Below, piece after piece: positions 12,806-25,434 of a DNA stretch of 64,000 nucleotides. How positions within the stretch are numbered: position 1 is the first letter of the stretch; each line of letters opens with the position of its first letter. This stretch comes from Aldrovandia affinis (taxonomy: Eukaryota; Chordata; Actinopteri; Notacanthiformes; Halosauridae): positions 1,262,501 to 1,326,500 of the forward strand of contig JAINUG010000179.1 in NCBI GenBank assembly GCA_029706075.1. The letters are read 5' to 3'. The notes under the pieces were generated by a model, which ran no database searches, was not told the origin of the DNA, and worked only from the letters and a program-made list of their open reading frames with translations. The translations under genes were made by a program, and so were the position numbers.

Positions 12806-12842
12806 AGAGAGAGAGAGAGAGAGAGAGAGTGTGTGTGTGTAA
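12806..12842. repeat. GA/GT compound microsatellite next to exon 4 acceptor
   Basis: GAGAGA followed by GTGTGT on the plus strand. On the transcript strand it reads as an AC run followed by a CT run, ending about 12 bases above the exon 4 boundary and forming its polypyrimidine tract. Confidence 0.9.
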
Positions 12843-14651
12843 GGACCACAGGCAATTCTAGGACTGCATCCTTCCAATGAATCTAAACCAATATCCGGTG
12901 CACCACTTAGAAGTATGTGATTTGATGACAAATTGTGTTTTTAGATAAAGAGGTGAAGAATGTGCTTTAAAAATAAGAATGTGCACTAATAATAATAATA
13001 GATCGGTTTTATGTAGCACCGTTATAGTACTGCAAAACAGTGGGGTGGAGGGACCCAACTGGGTAATTTATGGCAGCCATTTTTGTACCAGAAGACTACA
13101 CGTTGATTTACTTTACTTTAAAGGTACACTGGGACTGATTATATAGTCAGAAAGGGAAATCCCTACCTCTTCGAGTTAGTGCCATGGCATCTTTAATGAT
13201 TTCACTTAGGGTTTAACATTTCACCCAAAAGACGTGCTTCACCCTCTGGCCATTTTAAGGAAATCTCAGTATGAACCCCAGTATGGCTTTGAGACACGCA
13301 TACTTATTACATTAATGATATTGAACACATTGTATGACGTTAAAATGCAATTCAAATTAAACCATTGTAATACTTCAGCTTTGTGCGTGATTGAGGGAAT
13401 AAGCTGAAGCTACTGTAGATTTATTCAGCACTGCAGGATGCCTAGCCTACAAGATCAAACTCTCGGGTCATACATAGTAGAAGCTATAAACAACCTTGCA
13501 GCTGTCATTGAAAGAAGTGAAGCTTTCTTTTCCCAAACAATTTCCATGTAAAAGGGACCTTTTCTAATTCTTGTGTGACCTTGTTGCCAGCATATTAAGT
13601 TTCCATGAAGCAAATATATCCAAGTCCTTAAGTTTGATGTATTTACCACTCACCTGGGACCTGAATTATTGTGCTTTCTTGGACATGCTCCGCCTTGGCA
13701 ACGTAATACGCAGTGACTAATCTTATTCTTATTCTGCAAAGTAGTGTCTAAGGACGCGCCCAATTGAGAGAGTGCCCGGTTTCAACACATTGTCAGCCTG
13801 CTCCTCTGCTCCTTTTAGGCGGAGGGGAATGCATTTTCGCACGCCAGAAAGAAAACCCAGACCTAAATGGCTAACAAAATGTCTGACAAGCCATCACTTC
13901 AAAGGTCATAGGTGGGTTTTTGTTTTCATCGACAGCATTCAAAAACCAAAAGCATCATTTCATGCTGACAGTCTGATTGATTTCGCAGCAACGTAAAAAG
14001 GACACGGTAACCTGAAAAAATACGTCCTGACGTTACTGACACCAATAGCTCTGGAATCCCCTAGCAGCTCTGCTCCTCTCTGCGTGTAGGACTGAGATCA
14101 AAAGGACCTCCTGTGCACTGGACACCATGCTAAGTTAAGGCGCTGAGGTTTTTGGCGCCTGCCCCTGAGCCAGCCCTTAAAAGGACACGCATGCTGGGAT
14201 GGCACCCATCCAGAAGCCCCAGCAGATAACTAGGATGGTTTCCTTTCAGCTGACAACAGTGCATGGAGGGACACTAACTTCTGATGGGCCCCAAGCAGAA
14301 ATTATGCATATCCAAATCACAGGAAGCCCTCGCAGGATGCTTCCATGTTTTACAGCTATACTGTATGCCAAAGGGTATTAAGGAGGGAAAAAAGTATTGT
14401 AAGTTTACTAAACATGCATATCCAAGGGACTTGAAATGAGTCACAAAAATAAATGACAAAGACCTCTGGGGACAAGTGTTTGGTTGGATTTACACAAGAC
14501 CGGCACAAGCTGGAAAGCATGTACAAAATCAATGGATTATACAAGCCTTTTACGATTTGCACATCCAAGTAATTCCAACCACCTCCCTGAGCTTCATTCT
14601 CTAAAATAACCATGTTTGAACACAAAGTGTGTTTTAACCCATAACCTAAAC

Positions 14652-14845
14652 CAGTGGTTATCAAACCTCTCCTTGGGAACCCCCAGCCGGTCCATGTATT
14701 TGTTAAATTGCACCACCAGCGCACCTGATTCAACTAGTTAACTACTTAATGAGCGTTGATTAGTTGAATCAGGTGCGCTGATAGTAGAATTGAACAAATA
14801 CATGAATTGGCTGGGGGTCCCCGAGGAGAGGTTTTTGAACCACTA
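14652..14845. mobile_element. hAT-type MITE, complete, near-palindromic
   Basis: The left end CAGTGGTTATCAAACCTCTC pairs with the right end GAGAGGTTTTTGAACCACTA, and the two halves are complementary over most of the 194-bp length. Flanking 8-mers ACCTAAAC (14644-14651) and CCCTAAAC (14846-14853) match at 7 of 8 positions. It lies in intron 3. Confidence 0.85.
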
Positions 14846-15062
14846 CCCTAAACAGCTGTTCTAAAAGAAAAGTCACAAATCTAAGGCTGCACGGAACTGG
14901 TTACCGATAACTTGTGTTTTAATAACAACGCGAATGTTAACAGGCACACCACTCGAGAGCAATGCCAATGACATAAAGTTGACTGCACAATGGCAGGCAG
15001 ATCACATAAACTATAAACAATTAGGCTAAAGACTAAGATACTGTAATGCTGCAATGACTCAC

Positions 15063-15113
15063 CAGTTGGCCAATACGGTCCAAGTTGTCCAGGAAATATT
15101 TGACAGATTCCCC
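15063..15113 (-). CDS. gna12: G-protein alpha-12 subunit, exon 3 (17-codon microexon)
   Basis: This 51-base exon encodes GESVKYFLDNLDRIGQL, the end of the helical domain leading into the linker before switch I. It is flanked by acceptor CTGCAG (15119-15114) and donor GTGAGT (15062-15057), in phase 0 on both sides. It joins exon 2 (...EFQL) to exon 4 (SYVPSRQD...) exactly as in other vertebrate G-alpha-12 genes. It is too short to be found as an open reading frame and was located by translating the sequence between the two larger exons. Confidence 0.96.
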
Positions 15114-15670
15114 CTGCAGAGATGAAAGAAGCAGTATTAAGCAGCGTTCTCTGACACCGTCGATGAATTGTGAGTTCTGCGGTTTTGCTTTTTAAACAGG
15201 ATACAGGGTTGCACAACTCTGAAAGATGTGGTTTACTACATTGAGCAACTGTCTGAGAGAGCCCACAATTCACTGCAGACTGAGAGCGGAGTACAAGGGC
15301 ACAGGGTGCTTTTGAGAGATTGAGGAATGTAAAATAAGCCTCAAAACAACTTTAAAGGCTCCTTTATCAGCACATCGCATGAAATAACAATCATTTTACT
15401 ACATTTACCCCGACTTCTCCCAAGTTCTGATCTCACCACATGAGACTTTAAAACGGGACTGGATTTATAAAGAGAGATTGGAAAGTATGAAAATATCAAG
15501 GGGCTCCTTTTCTGATTGGACGTTTGGAATGGCCAATTGCAGTTGTAGGTGCTTTTAATCGCTGCAATGCCCTATGTCAGTTAGGCAGGGTACACGCTAG
15601 CCCAAGTTGGCACCAAATCAGCCCGATCACTTAATTTCCATTCTGCAGTCCGTCAGCTCAGATCCTGCAG

Positions 15671-16188
15671 CTACTGCCCAGGAGGGCTGTGTAGCTGACG
15701 CAGCTGGATAATGCTCAGGAGGACTGTGTAGCTGATGTGGCTGGCTACTGCCCAGGAGGGCTGTGTAGCTGACGCAGCTGGATAATGCCCTGGAGGACTG
15801 TGTAGCTGATGCGGCTGGCTACTGCCCAGGAGGGCTGTGTAGCTGACGCAGCTGGATAATGCTCAGGAGGACTGTGCAACTGACGCAGCTGGATAATGCC
15901 CTGGAGGACTGTGTAGCTGATGCGGCTGGCTACTGCCCAGGAGGGCTGTGTAGCTGACGCAGCTGGATAATGCCCTGGAGGGCTGTGCAACTGACGCAGC
16001 TGGATAATGCCCTGGAGGACTGTGTAGCTGATGTGGCTGGCTACTGCCCAGGAGGACTGTGTAGCTGACACAGCTGGATAATGCCCAGGAGGCCTGTGTA
16101 GCTGATGTGGCTGGCTACTGCCCAGGAGGGCTGTGTAGCTGACACAGCTGGATAATGCCCAGGAGGCCTGTGCAGCTGATGCGGCTAG
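15671..16188. repeat. 37-bp minisatellite, about 14 units
   Basis: Units of 37 bp follow the pattern TGCCCAGGAGGGCTGTGTAG plus CTGACGCAGCTGGATAA (type A) or CTGATGTGGCTGGCTAC (type B). The block length, 518 bp, fits 14 units. Because three units make 111 bp, the minus strand stays open for over 500 bp (15745-16266), but the frame is a repeat artefact. It lies in intron 2, about 560 bp upstream of exon 3. Confidence 0.9.
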
Positions 16189-16662
16189 CAAAAGGCAGAA
16201 CGCAGGCAGATCACAGGCACCTGATTGGCCAGAGGAGTCGCTACTGAGCCATAAGGCAGGGAACACCCTGCTGACTAAAACCCTTCATTCCTCACGCTAC
16301 GCTATGGCCAATTGTACATCGGCAAGAAAGATACCCAGTCACAGATGGCACCAGTAGACCACCCAATGAACTCTAGGATAACTGTACCTGTTCTGATTTG
16401 CGTCTCGTCACAAAACAAGGTTTAAAAACTGGGAAAGTTCTACAACTGTATTGCATGTTTCACTGCCATAAAGAGTTTGCCACAGTTTGTGCCACACACA
16501 ATGCAGAGATATGCAAGAGAAAAAAGATCTGCAGCATGGATACATTTTCCATTTTTCTTGCCAACTTTCATATGGCGCTTAGAAATAGTTTCCTCTTTTT
16601 CGTAGGGGGTGGGTGGAGGATGTAGGAACCAAAGGAAAATGTTATTTTCCAAACATTCATAC

Positions 16663-17470
16663 TAGGGATGTTAATGATTAATCGATGATTAATTCCCGTT
16701 AAGAATTTGATCGATCAAGTTAACGATTATGTATCACAGCACAGCGGAGTTATCCAATAGCACAAACTCTAGTGAGTGTAATAATATTGCTTTGAAACAA
16801 CAGTTAAAACCTTGTTGATTTTATAAAATATATCTAGCAGTATTTCACAAAAGAAACCATTTACAACGACAAAACATTTTTTGTTACATTTTGTATAGCC
16901 TAACATTACCCCAGCTGACAATAGCGTGGTCTCTTGAATTCGCTAAGCACACGTAACGTTACTTCCGCATTTCTCTGAGTTTTTGGTGAAATCTTTTTGT
17001 TTTGCACGACAGTATTTATGCATCCCTGGGACATCGGTTCTGTCGGAATGGGTGATGTCAGTGGCCGGTCTTACTGTAAACAGGCTGGGCACACGGCTCA
17101 CCTCTGAACATGTGGATATGCATATATTCTTGAATAAAAACAATTTTTTTCTATATTCTACGAGAAATATATATATTTTTTTTCTCAGAAGTTGCCAAGC
17201 CTCCGCTGTCGAACAGCCCTTTTCATTTCAAAAGGAATATTGTTTTCATTGTTAGGCTTACTGAATGGTGTTTAATTTCCTTCATAATTCTTATTGTTTT
17301 ATGCTGTTAAAATAGGCCCGTGTCTCAAAAGTTTGAATAAAGCTTCAAAAAAAACGCAATAATCTCTGCCATACACTACATTTTGCTGTTTAAAAAAAAA
17401 TATTAATCGATTAATTGTTTATTAACATGGGCAACGATCGATCAAGGAAATTTCTTAGTAGCAGCCCATA
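16663..17470. mobile_element. Candidate hAT-like non-autonomous element
   Basis: The left side begins TAGGGATGTTAATGATTAAT and contains ATTAATCGAT and GATCGATCAAG. The right side (17400-17450) repeats ATTAATCGATTAATTG and GATCGATCAAGG. The ends are partly palindromic, the interior is AT-rich and non-coding, and no target duplication could be fixed. Confidence 0.35.
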
Positions 17471-19440
17471 CATACTCCTCTTTCCTGATTGGAAAGCATT
17501 TTTTTTACTCAAGCTGTCAACATATTACCATTTATCCCTAACCACAAGATATGCTATCATGTGGTAACACATTAGCTATTCAAAAGGAAGGTTCTTACAG
17601 CATTTTAAGACAAGTTATTTTCCCCCCCACGAGCCTCTCTATTGAGAAAGAAGACAGATAGCTCTTTTTGAGTGTTTGTCTCTCCAGGGACCACTAATTC
17701 ATGCGGCTGAGAGGCCATTACAGCGCATACACAATAAATCGCAGATGCGTGATACTTCTAAAAGTGTTGAGTCAAGGCGGAAGACAGAGCACTTAGTCTC
17801 CGTTTAAAAGCTCAGTAACAATTATGTAGGCTGCCTTAAAAGTGTAGTTAAAGTGTGGCCCCATATTTCCCATTATTTCATGAATTAGACCACATCATGG
17901 TATTTACTATAGGTGCCGTAATCATTGGGGCAATAGTCTTGTTGTGGGTGGCTAAAACCTCTGATTAGGGGCAACTTACTGAGAGCTCCAAGGCCTCTGA
18001 TTGGGTGCGACTTACTGAGAGCTCCGAGCCATAGGACAGCACAAACAGTTCAGGTGCTCGTTTACCGCAACTAAGCCGGCATAAAACAAGATTTATGCCG
18101 GAGATGAGCAAAGGAAAGGGGCCGTGGAGGACCTGGACAAGTGCTGGCTTCCTGAGACGGCCATTTCCCCGCCCCGCCCTGACCCGCTTGTTCCCCTCCC
18201 CCATCTCCGAGACCTTGACTTTTCAGAAGCATTGTCTGCAGGAGACAGTATGACCACGACTCAGTCTGAAATCTGACGTGTCTACAGCCCACACCCCCCC
18301 ACCTCCCCAAATGGCCAGCGCTCCCGACAGGAAACAGCTGCGTGTGAAAACAAGGGGATTAACAGGCCAGCTCCGCCCATGGTTTCTGTAACCAGGCCCG
18401 CGCCGATGGCCTCGCTCTTTAACATGTCCCAGTAAAATAAACAAAGCAGTCATCTCAGCCTGCGGCTGTAATCAAACCCTCCTTCAAAAGATATGCTAAA
18501 TAAACCTTTTGTCACGCTAGCAATACGCATTTCTCATCTGACTCTTAAAGCACACAATCGGCCCATTGTCGTATCCCAACCAAATTTCACACCTTCAACA
18601 CCGGTTTATACTGAGGCCTGTCGATGGAATATTAACACTCAAAATTAACCAATGAGAATTTTACATAGAAAAACAAAGGTGGTTTTAGGTTACAACGAAG
18701 AATAAATTAATGTAAGTCACAATTTCAGCTATGAGCAGAATGGACATCGGTGAAGGCTTTTTAAACTAAAACTCCTTTAAAACTGTTCTTGCGTTATCCA
18801 GCAAATAGAAACTGCCTGGACCATGGCAGATAGCTACAGAATTGTCACTCGTCAAGGTGCATGTGCTCAGGCAGTTTCTTCATGGGTAAGAGGCATTCAT
18901 AACTGTTCAATGAGAAAGTAGTACAAAGTGTTTGGGTTAAAAGCATTTACAAATCTGCTTTGTCACATAAGCAGTGTGGTATAAACACTGGCCCAGGGGT
19001 TTATTTTACTTACCGACTTCTGAAGAAAGTCTGCAACTAGCAGTAAATGTTAAATGATAACCCTCACGTAAACTGATAAGAATCTTTCCACAAGTGCCCC
19101 TACATTCAGTTCTTTGTTATTGTATCTGTAATGGTTATACAGTTATATAGAGGAGAGTGCAGCACCCTACACTGCCAAGTCATGCGTGCGCAGTGCTGTT
19201 ACAAGGGAGTCTGGGAAATGGAGGCGCGGAGGCCTTGTGGGCGGCTGGCATGCAGTGTGAAGGCAGCGGCTTTTAGACAGCTGACACGAGCAGTGCCCCT
19301 GGGCATTTCCACTGGCCGAGTGACGAGAGCGAGACTAAGCGAGGTGCGCTGGAGACCCGGGGCTCAGAGGAGCGAGGCGATGACGCATCCCTCCCTCTCC
19401 CCAGCCGCGATCGGTATCACCGCGGCTCGTTCCGGATTAA

Positions 19441-19990
<550 letters not shown>

Positions 19991-22156
19991 CCCGGGGCGC
20001 AAAGCCACTTCCAGCAAAATGGAAAAAGTAATAAGATAACGACTGGAGTCAGCACATCAACTCACAGAGCTTGCCCCAAAAAACCTCTCGCAATCAGAGC
20101 AGCGGATCCTGGCTGCCTCGGAGACATTCCGGGCGCTTCTATTTTTGTGCAGGGACCTCACAGTTCCTTCCTGGAAGGTCCTGGATATTTAGCAAATCCA
20201 CCAGAGAGAGAAAACTCTGCAGCAGCAAAGGACTCCATTCTATTATTTGACCGTTTCATTATAATTGCAAGACCAGTCGGCCCTCTCTGTTCACGAAGAC
20301 AACATACTCCAACGCTCCACTCACTTTTCAGCAATTCAATTTTGAAAGGCCCCAAGCCGACATTGTATGATATGCCTACACCTGGAAGTGGCCAGTGAGA
20401 ACAAGACATAAAACGGAGAGCGTATTTATCGCCGATACATTGATTGCTGATGCTCTACCGTAATGAGCATATTGAACAAACCGACTGTCGATTTAGTACA
20501 AAAGAAATAATTAATACTGACTGCTATGTAAACATTTTTCTCCACACACAAAGATCCTGTAGATCTATGCTGTTAGGCATTCACAAATATGGCTTCCTTA
20601 ACCTTTTAGGGTCGGCTGGATCGCCGCTGATCCGAGCAGCAATAAAAGTATATTTCTATTTCTAACTTCGCAAGATTTTATCATACACACGCGGCAAAAA
20701 CATTGACAGAAACCTTAGAATTGCAACTTTCCGATTTGAGCACTGGCAAATAATATGAGATTTTTCAAATGAGGTTAATTAGACAAAAAGTAAACCTTGT
20801 CTTTTACTCTCGGTCTATTTACAAGCTGTATATGATACTGACCAAACTATTGATGGCATATAAATGTAGCTGTGATTGTCCTTCAAATAAAAATATCAAA
20901 CACTTTGGAGTAAGTGTGTGTTAAGTTGATGAAATTTTGATAAATATCAGACGGCACCAAAATCACAAAGCTTCTCTGAATTAAGCACGGACCTATGGGG
21001 GTTAACCAGCGTGGAATTTCTCCTCATGCCCCTGCCGCAAAGATACGGCAACAGATTCAGACGCACGCTCAAGGGCTGCAAAGGCTGGCCTTTGCGGGGA
21101 GAGGGGGTGTCAGCTGCTGAGCTGCACGCCTGCCTCTCCTCCTCCACTCCCCAAGCCTGGCTAACAAGCCGTGCTCGTGGCAGCAAGCCATCCTCCCCAA
21201 CCACAACCTGTCACATCCGAAACTCCACCCCATTCCCTCCCCTCCACCGCCCCACCAGGGGCAATCAGTCCTCACAGCTCTAAAAATGTCCTAGGGGGAT
21301 AACAAACCCTCTTTTACCTTCTTACATAATTCACATTTGATCTAACATTATATGGAATTTGTACCAAATCAATGCATCATTTTGCATTGTATATGCCTTA
21401 CCAATCAATACTTTTGACTTTCATGTTTGGTTTTGATTTTCTTTTCCCCTGGTGATTCTGTGATGTGCCTCAGTGTCCCTTGTATATTCATTTTTCTCAT
21501 TAAAGATAAAAAAAGCTCTAAAAATGGCCTCGGGGGGGGGAGCATGAGAGGGTACATGCCACATCAGGCCACAGGAATCCGCATGTCTTCTCCAGTGTTT
21601 GGCGAAGGTCTGGAGCCCTGCATTTGGGGGTTGAACCACCATTAATATCAGGTTTTTGAGTTCTTTACAATTGGGTGGGACTGTACAGCGGTTTGTATGG
21701 GTGTGGCATTACTCCAATCAGGATAAGGCCCGGGACCAGTTCAGTTTAAGAATGACAAATTGTTTCGCCAATGGGGGAAAGTGTTACTTAAAGCTTACAG
21801 ACCTGGGATAGGGACAGTATGGTGATTTTTAAAGGGATGTTAAGGTTGTGGATAAGGATAGTCTATGCTAGAGGAATTTGCACCAGCTGATGTGGCCTCT
21901 GGAGAGGTTGAGCCACAAGAATTCTGTGTACCACCTATGTAACACTGTTTATCCTCTTTCTAAATCTCATTAGTAGAGTTTACAGGCCTCCGATTTCTAA
22001 AAATTATACTCTGCTCCATCAGTTTAGGGCTTAGGCTAGCTTATTGCACAGAAATGTTCTTCTGACAGGGGTTCAGACCAGCCCCAAAGCTTCCTCTTCC
22101 TGATCCCAGCATGGGCTCTTCACAGGGCCCGTCTGCACTTCAATCCTTCATCCCCG

Positions 22157-22800
22157 TTCCTCAAACCACGCCGGGCCCAAATCCCGCAGGTGTCTGTGTA
22201 CCTCTCATTACATTAAAGTACATTACAGGCATTTAGCAGACGCTCTTATTCGGAGTGACTTACACAGTTTCACATTTCCTAACATACAATCCACTTACAC
22301 AGCTGGAAATTTACTGTAGCGATTCAGGTTAAGTACCGTGCTCAAGGGTACAACGACAGTGACCCACCCTGGGAATCAAACCTGCAACCTTTGCATTACA
22401 AGCCCAGATCCCTAACCATTATGCTGCACTGCCACCTCTAACCACTCCAGCCCAAATCACGCACGTCTCTGTGTTCCCCTAAACACGCCAGCCCAAATCC
22501 AGCATGTCTCTGTATTCCTCTAACCACGTCAGCCCAAATCACGCACGTCTCTGTATTCCTCTAACCACGTCAGCCCAAATCACGCACGTCTCTGTATTCC
22601 TCTAACCACGTCAGCCCAAATCACGCACGTCTCTGTATTCCTCTAACCACGTCAGCCCAAATCACGCACGTCTCTGTATTCCTCTAACCACGGCAGCCCA
22701 AATCACGCATGTCTCTGTATTCCTCTAACCACGTCAGCCCAAATCACGCACGTCTCTGTGTACCTCTAACTACGTCCTGCACGTCTCCGTGTTCCTCTAA
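22157..22800. repeat. 41-bp minisatellite interrupted by a SINE
   Basis: About nine units of the form CCTCTAACCACGTCAGCCCA plus AATCACGCACGTCTCTGTATT run from 22440 to about 22800. One further unit lies at 22157-22205, on the far side of the SINE at 22206-22433. Confidence 0.9.
22206..22433 (-). mobile_element. tRNA-derived SINE with L2-type tail
   Basis: On the minus strand the head reads GTGGCAGTGCAGCATAATGG followed by a T-arm AGGTTTGATTCCC, a core with CCTTGAGCACGGTACTTAAC, and a 3' tail GTCTGCTAAATGCCTGTAAT. It is flanked by ACCTCT at 22200-22205 and 22434-22439. Confidence 0.85.
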
Positions 22801-23301
22801 CCACACCAGTTATCTCATCTCCTTCCCAACCCTAATGGCGGCTCCCGAGGGACGCGATTTTCGAGACGGGACTGGAGTCGCGGGTGGAAAAAGAACAGGG
22901 ACAAATATTTAGGAAAAAAAACTGCAAAACACGGCTGCTCGTAAATGTATTAATCCCCCCCCAAACAGGATCCCTTGGGCTTTGAAATTTAGCAGGGAAA
23001 ACAAGACGCTTGCCATCTGTTTCACAATTCCTTCTATATCTTCTGTGATACGAGTTGCAAATCCTCATACTTTCCACATTTTCCCATGAACACTAAAATG
23101 GGATTAATGGGAGGCGTTTGAGCTGCTGTGGGCAAAGTGAGAAAATCTACCGGCGGTCACATAAAAACCTGACCCCCCCCAACCTCGCTATTCTCTCTTA
23201 CAGCCAGCACCCTTCCTTTGGCTCGCTGCATCTAAAACGGTCACATTTTGCACACTTGATCTTAGGTACGCATGAACTGAAGGACGCATTGGACAGGTAT
23301 G

Positions 23302-23444
23302 GCTCTGTGTGGCTCAGTAGGTAGAGCGTGGCATTGACAATGCTTAGGTTGTGGGTTCAATTCCCATTGGGGCCACATATACTGAAAAATGTATGCATTG
23401 GATAAAAGTGTCTGCTAAATGGCATATATATTATATTATATATT
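23302..23444 (+). mobile_element. tRNA-derived SINE, short type
   Basis: The A-box-like TGTGGCTCAGTAGGTAGAG and B-box GGGTTCAATTCCC form a tRNA-like head, followed by an L2-like tail GTGTCTGCTAAATGGCATA and an AT run. The flanks carry AGGTATG at 23295-23301 and 23445-23451, a 7-bp target duplication. The same family recurs on the other strand at 35105-35256. Confidence 0.8.
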
Positions 23445-23460
23445 AGGTATGCTTTAAAGC

Positions 23461-23640
23461 AGGGGTCCCCAATCACCGGGCCGTCCGTGAGGCATTTGGT
23501 ACCGGGCCGCACAGAAATAATAAAAACTTTTTAATTTTAATTTTATTTCCATTTTATTGACTATCGCAGTCTGCAGGGTGTTTTATTTTGAAAAATGACC
23601 ACTTCCGTCTGTGCCTCTTTTCCGCACTTGTCTCAGTTTT
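23461..23640 (+). mobile_element. hAT transposon end fragment
   Basis: CAGGGGTCCCCAATCACCGG followed by GGTACCGGGCCGCACAGAAA is the terminal sequence of a hAT family common in animal genomes. The other end was not found. Confidence 0.6.
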
Positions 23641-25131
23641 TTTCCATGCACTCCCCCCCCCCAATATCTGACCCTACCCTGGGTGTGAACAGAATGCCTG
23701 CAGCAGGAGGTCACATGACAGCCCTCGCTATCAGTAAATACAAAAACCAGAAACGCTACAATGTGCGAACTGGATGGAATGGGCCCTTGTTAAATAAAAA
23801 AAGTAAAAAACATTGCTGGGGCATTGCAGGGGGGGAAAGCAAGCTCCTGAAGTGACAAGAGACAAATTTCTGAGACGAGCACATATTTTAAAAGCTGAAC
23901 GGGTTGGGTTATTCGCCATGCTGCATTTCCCCTGGAGAAGCCACAAGGTGTTGTCAATCATGACACTTCTTCAACTGTGACAGTGTTACATAACCCCCCC
24001 CATCAGGAAAACAGGAACTTGAAGGGCACCTGCGGTTGTTCTCTTAAAAACAATCAAAATTGTACCTCAACTACTTCACCCTCTAATGTTGATTCTCACT
24101 GCAATAATACAATAGACATTGGAAAATGAAAACAGATAAATTATTTGGTTAGACATACTACAAGTACAAAAAAGTGGGCCTTACAAGGTTTTTTTGGGAA
24201 CCGTTTTGTACATCCAGCCAACCTGGCCCTGTACGGATTCAGAATTCCCGACCCCCTCCTCTCGCTGTCAGCGAGCCTACTGAAATCGGTGGGGGTGTGC
24301 ATGGACGAGACAAGCACGACAAAAGAACCCTCCCACTGTAAGAAACCAAATCGGCTCACAAAACAAGACAGACTGTGAGCTGGTAACTCTTGCCGCGCCA
24401 TGGATATTAGATGTCCTGGACACAGCTGGAAGGAAAGCGAGAGAGCAAAGTAGAAGTGAAAATCAGTTGTGGCGAAAAAAAAATGGGAGCGGCGTTCAAG
24501 CAAAAAATCAGCTGTTACTCCCATAAACTCCATTCGGTGATTACAATCAAGACCCAGACTGTTATTTATGGTTTGATTTTTATTCTGAAAAAACTAACAA
24601 ACAAAAAAAACTGTAGACTGCATAACCGCATCTAAAAATAACAGCAACATCCGCTGGAGGACGTACATGGCTACATTTTGAGTGACCCCCCAGTGCAGGT
24701 TAAACACTTCAAACACATACATTTAGGCTACAATTATGGCAACAAACACAATTGTAGAAGAGGAAGTTGTGCCATTATTGCAGCAAGGCCGAGCCCCCGC
24801 AGCCATTATTAAGCTTTAAACAGAAACAAACAGATCTATCTTGGCCATTTAAAGAGAGACATCAAAGCGTAACAGCTAACCACTGGGAGAAGGTCTTACC
24901 GACGAGAATAGCCATCAATTGCGAACCAGTGGATTTAGTCCACAAATCATCTCCGGCACTGGGCTATTGGTTCTCCGTACTACTGAGTTGGCAGTGGGAG
25001 AGGAACTGTACCAGCTGAAAGCCCACTTACACAAAGGAGAGTCATGCCAAGATATTACACAACAGACAATCACATATACAGCAGGCCCACAGTACAGTAG
25101 ATCCTCTAGATTAATCAAGTATCGATCAAAT

Positions 25132-25434
25132 AATTTTGTGAATGGAGAAGCTACAAACAGAATATATTTTTCAGTGTATGGTAGCCCATTAACGAAATAA
25201 TTGTAGTGCTTTTAATGACCTAGCGTACAATGAGAAATGTGTTCTATATGTAGCTTATCCATTAAAGAAACAATTGACAATAATTCAACTTTGATCAGAA
25301 CAATACTGTAGGTCCACTAGATCAATCTACTTTTTAGATAAATGGATAACTGCTTTTGCTTTTACAATTTTGTTAATGGACAAGCTACATATAGAATATA
25401 TTTCTCATTGTAGGGTGGGCCATTATAGCACTGT
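25132..25434. repeat. Inverted-plus-direct repeat cluster, possible MITE
   Basis: A unit containing AAGCTACATATAGAATATAT occurs in direct orientation at 25132-25194 (diverged) and 25373-25434, and inverted at 25204-25265. The inverted pair 25229-25265 / 25373-25409 matches at about 34 of 37 positions. The L2 LINE begins immediately after the last copy. Confidence 0.7.

Larger units (their letters stand above)
12795..15062 (-). other. gna12: gna12 intron 3
   Basis: A 2.27-kb GT-AG intron between exons 3 and 4. It contains a CT/CA microsatellite next to the exon 4 acceptor and a complete hAT-type MITE at 14652-14845. I see nothing else recognisable. Confidence 0.9.

Noticed and set aside
12138-12842. 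Long plus-strand open frame (234 codons)
   Set aside because: It is the antisense of gna12 exon 4 plus flanking repeat; the minus-strand product is clearly conserved.
15745-16266. 173-codon minus-strand open frame
   Set aside because: It is made by the 37-bp minisatellite; every third unit repeats the same peptide.
22440-22800. CRISPR array
   Set aside because: The 41-bp units are head-to-tail with no unique spacers, in vertebrate DNA.
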